A DNA stretch of 33,605 nucleotides from 4484-232 sp964486555 (GTDB taxonomy: Bacteria > Thermotogota > Thermotogae > Thermotogales > Thermotogaceae), in assembly GCA_964486555.1 (NCBI GenBank), contig CAZANP010000017.1, positions 1 to 33,605 of the forward strand, in the 5' to 3' direction. Positions 25,401-33,359 of this stretch are shown here, one piece after another (position 1 is the stretch's first letter; every line of letters begins with the position of its first letter). The position numbers and the translations under genes were made by a program. The notes under the pieces were generated by a model. That model did no database searches. It worked only from the letters and a program-made list of their open reading frames with translations, and had not been told where the DNA came from.

Positions 25401-25882
25401 CCTTTCACCTCACTCTTCACATACTCTCCCTTGGAGTCCAATATGACTTTCAAGTTTATACCGTCAACCCATATCTCCCTTAAAGCTTTTTCACCGAGTT
25501 CTTTGTAAAGGACCTCTCTTACGCTTCCTTTAATCTCATCTAGAGGCTTGAAAACGACTCTAGAAAGTTTCCTCAGGATACTTAGATTCCTTTCACAAAG
25601 CTCCAGGATCACACCAACTGCCCCCATGCTGAATATGCTCTCGAGGAATTCTTCAGAAGGATTGAAAAAAATAGGGAATTCTTTCCAGTAAGCCGTTAGA
25701 ACTATCTCACCGACGAGATCGTAAGGATAGCTCCCCTCAAGTTCTTTGTAAGATACCAGCTTTTTCAAGGATTCCTCACTCAAAAGAACCAATTTCCCCG
25801 AGTATTTGACGACATCGTTACATTTCAACTTTTTGACGACATTGATTGATACAGGGTATCTGAGAACAATCACAGATTTCAC
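25397..25882 (-). CDS. Unrecognised protein resembling a degenerate fumarase class I beta domain
   Basis: A 161-residue soluble protein I cannot assign with confidence. Its order of segments follows the C-terminal (beta) subunit of class I fumarate/tartrate hydratases. LKCNDVVKYSGKLVLL compares with 'LKVGDKVLLSG'. GSYPYDLVGEIVLTAY compares with 'G..PFDLKGAVIYY'. SMGAVGVILE compares with 'LGLKAMIGKG', and YKELGEKALREIWVDGINLKVILDSKG with the family's end. The RDAAHK, GPTTSxRMD and GKG motifs are absent and the chain is shorter than the family. The start is GTG 25882, overlapping the previous stop (GTGA); GTG 25873, better spaced from GAGG, is an alternative. Confidence 0.6.
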   Translation of the reverse strand: MKSVIVLRYPVSINVVKKLKCNDVVKYSGKLVLLSEESLKKLVSYKELEGSYPYDLVGEIVLTAYWKEFPIFFNPSEEFLESIFSMGAVGVILELCERNLSILRKLSRVVFKPLDEIKGSVREVLYKELGEKALREIWVDGINLKVILDSKGEYVKSEVKG

Positions 25883-26487
25883 CTCACAATCGTATTAACA
25901 AAGTTGTCTATAAAATCCACAAAAGGTGTCATGACCAAGGGCATTATCCAGAGAAGTACAAGAGCTAATAAAAAGAGGATACCGTAAACCTCGTATTTCA
26001 TATACCATTCTGTATATTCGGAGGGGAGAAAGGAACCAAGGATACGGCTCCCATCCAGCGGTGGTATTGGAAAAAGTGAGAATAGAGAGTAGGTCAAGCT
26101 GTACTTTGCTGTCTTATAAAAGAATTCGAAGGTGATCGAATTTTTCTCAAGATATCTAGCGGTAAACCCAAATATGAAAAAGATGAAGAGATTAACCATA
26201 GGGCCAGTTATAGAAACTAAAAACAAACCTTTCTTTCCATTTCTAAGCCTCCAAAATCTCACAGGAACAGGCCTTGACCATCCAAAGTCGAACAATATGA
26301 ATGTCGTCGTTCCTATCGGATCCAGATGTATGAAAGGATTCAAAGAGAGCCTTCCAGCTTCTTTGGGAGTGGGGTCACCGAGCTTGTAAGCTATCAACCC
26401 TTTCATGAACTCTCTGGGGTAAGCGACCATTACAACGGCTGTGAACCCTATTATGAGATCTTTTAACGTAGAAACAGCTATTCTCAT
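25879..26487 (-). CDS. M50 (site-2 protease) family membrane protein, catalytic His residues lost
   Basis: A 202-residue polytopic membrane protein with four to five hydrophobic segments. The family core KLGDPTPKEAGRLSLNPFIHLDPIGTTTF (split around residues 35-63) and PIPPLDGSRIL (140-150, with the ligand D145) are well kept. Where active members have HExxH, this protein has R25-E26-F27-M28-K29, so both zinc-binding histidines are gone. It is probably an inactive binding or chaperone-like homologue (inference). ATG 26487 follows GGGGAT, 13 bases after the csaB stop. Confidence 0.88.
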   Translation of the reverse strand: MRIAVSTLKDLIIGFTAVVMVAYPREFMKGLIAYKLGDPTPKEAGRLSLNPFIHLDPIGTTTFILFDFGWSRPVPVRFWRLRNGKKGLFLVSITGPMVNLFIFFIFGFTARYLEKNSITFEFFYKTAKYSLTYSLFSLFPIPPLDGSRILGSFLPSEYTEWYMKYEVYGILFLLALVLLWIMPLVMTPFVDFIDNFVNTIVR

Positions 26488-26500
26488 CTTTTCATCCCCT

Positions 26501-27460
26501 TTAAACTGTTAAAAGGATCTTCTCAACCCTCTCTTTCATCTCTAGGGCGTCGTCTATCAAGATGTTCTTCAAAGGTTTAAACTCCTTTTCAATGACTTTC
26601 AAGGATTTCAAAGCTATTTCAACGTGATCTTTTGAGGCAAAACCCTCATAATTGGGAATATATCTTCTCAAGAATCTCTCAGTTTTCTTCTCCTTCACAG
26701 AAACGAATGGAACACCGAAGAAAGCCGCTATCAAGTTGGGATGAAAACGCTGGCTTATGATTAGCGAAGAACTGATTATTTCCTTTATAGGATCACCATC
26801 ACATCTCTTCAGACCCGGATAATCTCTAACATCGTCGGGATGGACATTCAAAATGCGAAATTCAAAATCTGCCAGTTCTCTGAGAATCATTATAATGGGT
26901 AGCACGGGAATTTTCTCTTTAAGAATGAAAGTGACTTTATGCTTTCTCTCCAAAGAAACGTTCATATCTTTCAGAACCAGGATGGAAGGATCGGATCCTA
27001 AAAACACGTTCCTTCCCATCATACTGACGTATCTGTAAGTCACTGGATCCCTTGCGAAAAAATAGACGTTTCTTTTCCTCAACATATCTCTTATCAGGCA
27101 TTTAGAGCTTCTTTTCCTCAAAGGTCCAAGACTGTTACCGAACAGAATGACCTTCTTCTTAGAAAGGGAGAAAATTTCTATTATCATGGAATAATACAAC
27201 ATGCTTCTAAAACTAGTTTCGTCCTGAAGAATTCCTCCTCCTCCAATAAAGAGGACATGAGATTTTTTAACACTTAGCATCAGAGACAGCGGATCGTACC
27301 TTCTAATGGGAGTGAACCCTCTATCACTTGTTCGCCGTGGATAGGGAACGAGAATCTCCCTGAACCCTGTTTCTCTTAGAATCTTTTTTGAAGCTTCGAA
27401 CATGAGTTCGTCCCCGAGATTTCCGTAACCATAATAACCCAGAAGTAGTGCTCTCCTCAA
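26501..27460 (-). CDS. csaB: Polysaccharide pyruvyl transferase CsaB
   Basis: A 319-residue enzyme of the CsaB/polysaccharide pyruvyl transferase family. It begins LLLGYYGYGNLGDELM, followed by HVLFIGGGGILQD and later the conserved ISQRFHPNLIAAFFGVPFVSV. CsaB adds pyruvyl ketals to wall polymers that SLH domains bind, anchoring surface layers. Thermotogae anchor their toga through SLH-like domains, so the function fits. The start is TTG 27460, seven bases after GAGGG. It is the first gene of the six-gene operon running to the ABC permease. Confidence 0.9.
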   Translation of the reverse strand: MRRALLLGYYGYGNLGDELMFEASKKILRETGFREILVPYPRRTSDRGFTPIRRYDPLSLMLSVKKSHVLFIGGGGILQDETSFRSMLYYSMIIEIFSLSKKKVILFGNSLGPLRKRSSKCLIRDMLRKRNVYFFARDPVTYRYVSMMGRNVFLGSDPSILVLKDMNVSLERKHKVTFILKEKIPVLPIIMILRELADFEFRILNVHPDDVRDYPGLKRCDGDPIKEIISSSLIISQRFHPNLIAAFFGVPFVSVKEKKTERFLRRYIPNYEGFASKDHVEIALKSLKVIEKEFKPLKNILIDDALEMKERVEKILLTV

Positions 27461-27498
27461 GGAAGATCCCTCTTTTATGAAGAAATATTCTCTTGGAG

Positions 27499-27504
27499 AT
27501 TATA
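27499..27504 (-). promoter_or_regulatory. Possible -10 box for the csaB operon
   Basis: A perfect TATAAT on the minus strand lies in the 63-base divergent spacer, about 39 bases before the csaB start. No good -35 hexamer is seen 16-18 bases upstream. It is the only plausible promoter for the operon. Confidence 0.4.
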
Positions 27505-27523
27505 CAACGGGGGTAAATATAAA

Positions 27524-28282
27524 ATGATAAAGAAGGTGGATGAAGACGTTTTTGTCATAGGAACCGGGATTTCGTCCAACAGCGTTTTGATAGTGGGAAA
27601 AAGGGACGGTATCGTAGTGGATACAACCCTGTTTCCAGAGAGAGCTAAGAACATATTGAAAGTTTCCAGAGAACTGGGATGCGAGGTATCCCTGGTGATA
27701 AATACACATTACCATCCCGATCATACCTTTGGAAACGCTATATTCGAAGGTAAAAGAATTGTAAGTCACAGAATGACTGTGGATTTCATGGAGAGAATGG
27801 ATGAGGAGTACATAAAAGCAGTTTGGAAAGGTAAAGAAGGTAAAATAGTTGTGCCAAATGAGATTTTCGATGACAGAAAAACTTTACAATTCGATGGGTT
27901 GGAATTGGTATTGATCCATATGGGGGGACATACACCTGACTCAACAATCGTCTTCATTCCTCAGAAAGGAATTCTCATAACAGGAGACATCGTTATGAAC
28001 AACATACACGCTGAGATAGTAGAGGATAGCGAGTTGGACGAATGGTTGGAAAACCTTCAATACATGATTTATATGAAACCTAGGATTGTGATACCGGGAC
28101 ATGGAGAAGCGGGGGACTTGGATATCGTAAAAGGGATGTACGATTATCTGCAGAAAGTTAAAAGATTCTTGAATGGAGCATTGGGATATGAAGATCTCGT
28201 GAGTGATTCAAATGTTCGAGATAGAAAGTATCCAGAACTCTTTTTGTGGGGTATTGATAACCTAATCAGAAGATCCAGTTGA
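27524..28282 (+). CDS. Metallo-beta-lactamase fold hydrolase
   Basis: A 252-residue MBL-fold enzyme with an intact metal site: H62-x-H64-x-D66-H67 (THYHPDHTFG), a His in HMGGHTPDS (about 137), an Asp in ITGDIVMN (about 154) and a His in IPGHGEAG. The fold covers glyoxalase II-like thioesterases and other hydrolases; the substrate cannot be told. ATG 27524 has a weak, rather distant GGGGG upstream. It is a single gene, divergent from csaB, and its end overlaps the convergent LolA-like gene by 17 bases. Confidence 0.88.
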   Translation: MIKKVDEDVFVIGTGISSNSVLIVGKRDGIVVDTTLFPERAKNILKVSRELGCEVSLVINTHYHPDHTFGNAIFEGKRIVSHRMTVDFMERMDEEYIKAVWKGKEGKIVVPNEIFDDRKTLQFDGLELVLIHMGGHTPDSTIVFIPQKGILITGDIVMNNIHAEIVEDSELDEWLENLQYMIYMKPRIVIPGHGEAGDLDIVKGMYDYLQKVKRFLNGALGYEDLVSDSNVRDRKYPELFLWGIDNLIRRSS

Positions 28283-28892
28283 AGTAACGATCGATATTGA
28301 CATTGCGTCTCAAATTCCTTATCCTCATCACGACTTTTTCATCCGTTCCATCCGAGTTTATCTCAATACAATTTATGAAGCCGTACTTTACTCTTACAAC
28401 GAGATCTATTGGTTCCATACCAAGCCTTTTGAGAACACCTTTGGCTGTTGGAGAGAAGATGTACCATTCCTCATCGTTGTTTTTGAAGTGAGATGAAAGG
28501 TGAAAAATGGGAGAAGATAGAATATCTATGAAGGTCAGTATGATCGATTTTATAGGATCCTCATCAATTGACACGATATCCACCGTTTTGAAATTTTCAA
28601 CCCTAGAATAGACTCTTCTGGTGGAATGAATGTACACGAATTCGATCCCTTTCACCATATCCGGTTTCAAAATCTTTATGGCGAAATCCTCCATGTTTCT
28701 GACTGCGAGTTCGTATTCCAAAGAGAAATCCACCATCTCATCATTATCCAAAACATGAAACTCCATTATCACGTCCGCAGAGAAACTCTTCAAGTTGGAA
28801 AGCTCTGAAAACGCTTTTATGAGGCTTTCTTGAGAAAAAGCAGTTGAGAGTGCTACGATCAATACGAATAAGATCCTAATCCCGTAAGGCAT
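28266..28892 (-). CDS. Secreted LolA-like protein
   Basis: A 208-residue protein with an N-terminal signal peptide (about 1-20, ending STAFSQ). The mature part alternates beta strands in the LolA/outer-membrane lipoprotein-carrier-like pattern: LKSFSADVIMEFHVLD, then FAIKILKPDMVKGIEFVYIHSTRRVYSR, then YIFSPTAKGVLKRLGMEP. Its ATG lies inside the fliY end (17-base overlap), with AAGGAG seven bases upstream, so it is the last gene of the flagellar operon. A role in carrying lipoproteins or lipids to the outer sheath is inferred only from the fold. Confidence 0.72.
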   Translation of the reverse strand: MPYGIRILFVLIVALSTAFSQESLIKAFSELSNLKSFSADVIMEFHVLDNDEMVDFSLEYELAVRNMEDFAIKILKPDMVKGIEFVYIHSTRRVYSRVENFKTVDIVSIDEDPIKSIILTFIDILSSPIFHLSSHFKNNDEEWYIFSPTAKGVLKRLGMEPIDLVVRVKYGFINCIEINSDGTDEKVVMRIRNLRRNVNIDRYFNWIF

Positions 28893-29949
28893 ACAATCTC
28901 TCCTTGGGGCTCACAATCTCCGTTATTCTAACACCGAAGTTCTCATCAATGACAACAACTTCTCCTCTTGCAATGAGTTTTCCGTTAACTAAGATATCCA
29001 CAGGCTCTCCTGTTAGTTTATCCAGCTCCACCAGAGATCCAGGAGCAAGATCCAGAATTTGTTTGAGTGTCATTTTCGTTCGACCGAGTTCCACCGTTAC
29101 CCTGAGGGGAACATCGAAGAGAAGTTCTAATTTTCCATAAACTTCTTTATCGAGTGCTATCTCTTTTTCCTCCTTGAGCTCAGGGAATTGGACTGGTTCA
29201 ACCTTTTTGACTTCTTCTTTTCTTTCTTTTTCCACAGGTTGCGTTTCTTCCACTTTTGGCGCTTCTTCTTTTTTCTCCTCGACACCCCTCGCAGATGAAA
29301 ACATTTGGTACATCTTCTTCACGAGTTCCGCACTTATAACTTGGAAGAACGTTCCCTTGGGTAATCCTTCTATCTCCAGAGAGAACTCAACCAGCGCCAC
29401 TTTCTTTTCGGGATCGTCAACAACAGGTGGGAAAGACACGTTGGGATCATCGAAATTTACCAATTCAACTTTTGGAGGTGATATGCTTATTCTTGCACTG
29501 AGAAGTTCAGACAGGGATGTTGCAGACGATCCCATCATCTGATTCATTGCTTCGGAAACGGCACTGAGTTTTATCTCATCGAGTTCCTCGGTTTCGACTT
29601 CTCCCGTTCCACCCATCATGAGATCGGCTATCCTAACTACCGTGTTCTTAGTGAGAACCAAAACGTTCATTCCATCGAGTCCTTCTGTGTATTGAACAGT
29701 CACCACAACCTGCTCCCCTGAGAATCTATTCTTAACTTCCTTAAGTTTCAATTCCTCAACATTTGGAACTGTTATCCTGACATCCCTACCCAGGATGACG
29801 GAAAGTGTGGTCGCAGCGGAGCCCATTGCGATGTTTCCTATCTCACCTATCATGTCCATTTCAGCATCGGTTAGCACTTTTTCGCCTTCATTCATGGATT
29901 TTAAAAGTTGATCCAACTCTTCCTGAGACAGGTATTCATTTTCACTCAC
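28876..29949 (-). CDS. fliY: Flagellar motor switch phosphatase FliY
   Basis: A 357-residue FliY with an N-terminal CheY-P binding peptide LSQEELDQLL (7-16). A CheC-type phosphatase domain has two complete active sites: D32-x3-E36-x2-N39-x22-P62 and S129-x3-E133-x2-N136-x22-P159. A charged Glu/Lys/Pro linker covers about 220-265. A C-terminal SpoA (FliN-like) domain at about 275-350 joins the rotor C-ring. It dephosphorylates CheY-P at the switch. The start is GTG 29949, nine bases after GGAGG, overlapping the fliM end by eight bases. Confidence 0.95.
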   Translation of the reverse strand: MSENEYLSQEELDQLLKSMNEGEKVLTDAEMDMIGEIGNIAMGSAATTLSVILGRDVRITVPNVEELKLKEVKNRFSGEQVVVTVQYTEGLDGMNVLVLTKNTVVRIADLMMGGTGEVETEELDEIKLSAVSEAMNQMMGSSATSLSELLSARISISPPKVELVNFDDPNVSFPPVVDDPEKKVALVEFSLEIEGLPKGTFFQVISAELVKKMYQMFSSARGVEEKKEEAPKVEETQPVEKERKEEVKKVEPVQFPELKEEKEIALDKEVYGKLELLFDVPLRVTVELGRTKMTLKQILDLAPGSLVELDKLTGEPVDILVNGKLIARGEVVVIDENFGVRITEIVSPKERLYALRD

Positions 29950-30943
29950 TTTCGATCACCTCCCCGGTGATCTTCGTTATCCTTACGGCATAGTTTCCTT
30001 TGTGCCTTCCAGGTATCCCTTTGAATTTTTCCACTCCATCCACAGCGATGGATATCTCTTCATCGAAATGCGTGTTCAACCTTATGACGTCTCCCACCTC
30101 GAGCTCCAAAATATCTTTCAAACTCAGGGTTGTTTCACCAAGAATTGCAACAAGGTTGACCATCACGTTTCTTATACTTTTTTCGAGTTTTTCAAGTTCT
30201 TCCTTCTTCCTTACCTCTTCTTTTTTCGCTGTTGCGAACCAATACCTAGCACTGAGTTTATCAGCGAAAGGTTCGAGCAATGATGAGGGCCAGCATATAT
30301 TTATAAAGCTCGATATCTCACCAATCGAAACAGCAACAGTTATGAGAAGTACCATTTCGTTTGGCGGAACTATCTGAACGAATTGAGGGTTACTTTCTAT
30401 GTTCTCAATTGTCGGGATGAAAGGCTGAATATCACTCCAAGCCTGTGCAAGGATAGTCAGCATGTTCATTATTTCTCTTCTCATAACGGATATCTCTATA
30501 TCGGTTGGACTCCTGTTCAAAGGTTTTTCACCTGGTCCTCCCATTATCATATCCAGCATCGTGTAGAATATGTCGAGTCCCATTTCAAAGACGGCATTCC
30601 CCTCGAGATTGTCTCCTGAGAACACGACGATGAACGAAGGATTGAGCAGAGATCTTATGAATTCCTCATAGGTTATCTGATCCACGCTGGAAAGGCTCAC
30701 GTCGACGAAACTCCTTAACCTTCCAGACAGGAAGGTTGATAAGCTCCTTGCGAAGTTTTCGTGGATCATCTGGAATGTTCTCATCTGTTCCTTTGAAAAT
30801 TTACTGGGTCTCTTGAAATCGTATGGTTTTATTTTCTTCTCTTCCTCTTCTTCTTTAACCTGTTCGGGACTTATTTGCCCACTCAATAAAGCTTGAACTA
30901 ACTCGTTTATCTCTTCTTGACTGAGAACATCGGAGTCTGACAC
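29942..30943 (-). CDS. fliM: Flagellar motor switch protein FliM
   Basis: About 333 residues. The N-terminal VLSQEEINELVQALLSG is the CheY-P binding motif. A middle domain with MIMGGPGE contacts FliG, and a C-terminal SpoA domain contacts FliY/FliN. The start is taken as GTG 30943, eight bases after GAGG, giving a protein beginning MSDSDVLSQEE. An in-frame GTG at 30964, overlapping the fliL stop region, is an alternative. It lies between fliL and fliY. Confidence 0.95.
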   Translation of the reverse strand: MSDSDVLSQEEINELVQALLSGQISPEQVKEEEEEKKIKPYDFKRPSKFSKEQMRTFQMIHENFARSLSTFLSGRLRSFVDVSLSSVDQITYEEFIRSLLNPSFIVVFSGDNLEGNAVFEMGLDIFYTMLDMIMGGPGEKPLNRSPTDIEISVMRREIMNMLTILAQAWSDIQPFIPTIENIESNPQFVQIVPPNEMVLLITVAVSIGEISSFINICWPSSLLEPFADKLSARYWFATAKKEEVRKKEELEKLEKSIRNVMVNLVAILGETTLSLKDILELEVGDVIRLNTHFDEEISIAVDGVEKFKGIPGRHKGNYAVRITKITGEVIESE

Positions 30944-30953
30944 TTCCCCCACC

Positions 30954-31460
30954 TCACTCCACACTACTGAACGCCTTTATATACAGAAACACACTTATGA
31001 CCCCGTATTTTTCTTTGTCACCTATAAACCCTGTTATCGTGTTGACGGCTTCCCTTATTTGTTTTTTCAGAAGCTCAACACCTGTAACCGTACTTAGCTC
31101 GCTTCTCTCCTTCCCCATGAATATCATCATCAAGGCATCCATTATTTCGTCCTTCTTCTCAGCTATGGCGGCTCTGCACGCATCACTTCCCACCTTGAAG
31201 GAGAGAGAGTCTATGACCGCAACCTCTTTCCCGCCTTTCAACATGAACGTTTGGTAGGTTCCTGGCTGTATCAAAACAGCTTTTATCTCCACAGGAGCAG
31301 GTTGAACCTGTTTTCCTTCCCCTTCTTTTCCTCCCTTGTTACTTCCCAAAAACATCGGTAGAGTGAAGTAAACAGCTACAGAAACGATTAAGGGGACTAT
31401 TATAGATGTTAGAAGCCCTCCCATTCTTTTCTTCTTTTCTCCACCAGCTTCTTCAGGCAC
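30954..31460 (-). CDS. fliL: Flagellar basal-body protein FliL
   Basis: A 168-residue single-pass membrane protein. A short basic cytoplasmic N-terminus is followed by a membrane helix (about 14-38, LLTSIIVPLIVSVAVYFTLPMF), a Gly/Lys/Pro linker and the periplasmic FliL domain, which supports stator function around MotA/MotB. The start is GTG 31460 with AGGAGG seven bases upstream. It follows motB by 15 bases. Confidence 0.9.
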   Translation of the reverse strand: MPEEAGGEKKKRMGGLLTSIIVPLIVSVAVYFTLPMFLGSNKGGKEGEGKQVQPAPVEIKAVLIQPGTYQTFMLKGGKEVAVIDSLSFKVGSDACRAAIAEKKDEIMDALMMIFMGKERSELSTVTGVELLKKQIREAVNTITGFIGDKEKYGVISVFLYIKAFSSVE

Positions 31461-31475
31461 GTTGACACCTCCTGA

Positions 31476-32342
31476 TCATTTCTTCTCTCTCTTTATCAGA
31501 ATATCTATCCTTCTGTACTTCCTCCTCAATTCATTGAGCTTTGTCTCGTATTCTCTATCGAGTTCTTCTATCCTCCTTCTCCATTCTATTTGACTTATCT
31601 CACCCTTTCTGAGTTTTTCCTCGAGTAATATTTTCTCTGTGTTTATCTGATCTTGCAAGGCTTTTATCGCTTTGACTATGGCTTTATCCCCGACAGATAT
31701 TGGAACGAATCTGTCGGGATCGTAGAAGAAATCTGGATCGAACCTTCCCATCTTTATATCTGCAAGCCTCTCTATGGTTCTTTTTCGCTTTAACTCATTC
31801 AAGAAGAAATAAACGACACTCGCGGCTCTTGCTGCTCCAAGATGCCAGTTGGATCTGTATATAGAGTTTGGAAGAACGGGTCTATCATCCGTGTATCCGT
31901 AAACTTCCAGAACATTCGTTGTGTGTTCTATTATTATCTGGCCTACCTTTGCAAGGAGTTCCTTCGCTTCTTTCGTCAGTTTCGCACTTCCCGTGTAGAA
32001 AAACGCCATATCTCTCAAAATTATCAAGGTTCCTTCATCTCTCTCTTCTATAGTGATCTTTCCCTTGTATTCCTCCATTATCCTTATGAGTTCCTGATAT
32101 ACTCCTCTTTTGGAAGTTATGAGTGGTTCTTCGCTTAAGCTCCTTCCTCCCATCAAAACACTTGGGGGTTTACCGGACAAAGCAATTCTCAAGCCAACAG
32201 CAACTTGCTGGAACTTTCCAGGACTGATGGTGGACATGGCCACAAGTGCGACAAAGAACGTCAAAAGCAGTGTCACCATGTCTCCATAGGTTGTCATCCA
32301 TGCAGGTGAACCCTTTCTCCCCTCACGCTTCTTCTTTGCCAT
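31476..32342 (-). CDS. motB: Flagellar stator protein MotB
   Basis: A 288-residue stator subunit. A basic N-terminus, one membrane helix and the ion-carrying D21 in WMTTYGDMVTLLLTFFV come first. An OmpA-like peptidoglycan-binding domain follows at about 110-215 (LEVYGYTDDRPV, NWHLGAARAASVVYF). A long charged coiled coil of about 55 residues closes the protein. ATG 32342 shares one base with the motA stop (TGATG); the TTG at 32345, better spaced from AGGAGG, is an alternative start. Confidence 0.95.
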   Translation of the reverse strand: MAKKKREGRKGSPAWMTTYGDMVTLLLTFFVALVAMSTISPGKFQQVAVGLRIALSGKPPSVLMGGRSLSEEPLITSKRGVYQELIRIMEEYKGKITIEERDEGTLIILRDMAFFYTGSAKLTKEAKELLAKVGQIIIEHTTNVLEVYGYTDDRPVLPNSIYRSNWHLGAARAASVVYFFLNELKRKRTIERLADIKMGRFDPDFFYDPDRFVPISVGDKAIVKAIKALQDQINTEKILLEEKLRKGEISQIEWRRRIEELDREYETKLNELRRKYRRIDILIKREKK

Positions 32343-33130
32343 CAAGCAGCCGCCTCCTGAGAGGCCGCCTCGTAGACTTTCTTATCGGATTCGCTGAGGA
32401 ATGACTTCAATTTTTCTTCCAAGATCCTCGGATTTTCTCCCGCCTGTATTGACAGGACAGCCTCCAGTATCATTCTCTTCTCCGTGAGAAGTTTTTGGGT
32501 TCTTCTTGCAATTTTCTCTGCCATTGGAAGATACATCCCGTTTGCAAGAACAGCTCCATAGAGTGTTGTTATAAGAGCAACAGCCATCGAAGGTCCTAGA
32601 GTTTCTGGATTGTTCAAAGATTTCAGCATTTGTATCAACCCTATAAGCGTTCCTATCATTCCAAAGGCTGGAGCGTATGCTCCTGCTGACTCCAATACCG
32701 CTCTTTGACCATCAAGATCGTTTTCTAGAAGCTCAAGTTCTGTTTCCATCATGGATTTCAAAAGCTCCGGATCTGTACCATCCACGACGAGCTGGATGGA
32801 TTTTTTCATGAAAGGGTCCTCTATCTCTTCCAAATTCTCTTCGAGAGAAAGTAGGCCTTCTCGCCTCGCCTTTTCTGAGAATGAAACCATGGTTCTTATG
32901 AGATCCGTGTAATTTATCTTCGGTTCTTTCATCGTTGACATCATTATTCCTATTATTTTGAAGGATTTATCCTTGGGATGAGCGACCATCGTGGCAGCCA
33001 GAGATCCAACGACCGTTATGAAAAGGGACGGTATATTTATGAAAGCACCGATATCCCCTCCACCACTCATTATACCAAGAAAAAGTGCGGCTATGATCAA
33101 GCCCAATCCAGCGAGTGTGGAAAGGTCCAT
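32342..33130 (-). CDS. motA: Flagellar stator protein MotA
   Basis: A 262-residue protein with four membrane segments (about 1-22, 32-50, 150-172 and 185-205). The cytoplasmic loop contains SEKARREGLLSLEE, whose charged residues contact FliG. The proline-containing GMIGTLIGLIQML and MAVALITTLYGAVLAN helices line the channel. With MotB it forms the stator that converts ion flow into rotation. It starts at ATG 33130, five bases from the flbD stop. Confidence 0.96.
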   Translation of the reverse strand: MDLSTLAGLGLIIAALFLGIMSGGGDIGAFINIPSLFITVVGSLAATMVAHPKDKSFKIIGIMMSTMKEPKINYTDLIRTMVSFSEKARREGLLSLEENLEEIEDPFMKKSIQLVVDGTDPELLKSMMETELELLENDLDGQRAVLESAGAYAPAFGMIGTLIGLIQMLKSLNNPETLGPSMAVALITTLYGAVLANGMYLPMAEKIARRTQKLLTEKRMILEAVLSIQAGENPRILEEKLKSFLSESDKKVYEAASQEAAA

Positions 33131-33134
33131 TATA

Positions 33135-33353
33135 TCACCTTCCCTGCCTGAGCTCCCTTATTATCTCCGCAAGACCGAATATTTTCCGTTTATATTCTAT
33201 CACCAGCTTTATAACCTCGTCCGCACTCTCTTTGACTATGAATTTTCTACCGTTTGTCAAAGTTATCGTGGTATCAGGGAGTGATTCCACCGTTTCTATA
33301 TGCTCTGCGTTCAGAACGAATCTATTCCCCCCAATTCCAGTGAGCCAAATCAA
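33135..33353 (-). CDS. flbD: FlbD-family flagellar protein
   Basis: A 72-residue protein with the FlbD pattern MIWLTGIGGNRFVLNAEHIE, then LPDTTITLTNGRKFIVKESADEV. The family is found between flgE and motA in many flagellar operons, as here; its exact role is unclear. The start is TTG 33353, about ten bases after GGAG, because the family pattern begins exactly there and no in-frame ATG fits. Confidence 0.9.
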   Translation of the reverse strand: MIWLTGIGGNRFVLNAEHIETVESLPDTTITLTNGRKFIVKESADEVIKLVIEYKRKIFGLAEIIRELRQGR

Positions 33354-33359
33354 AGTTCA

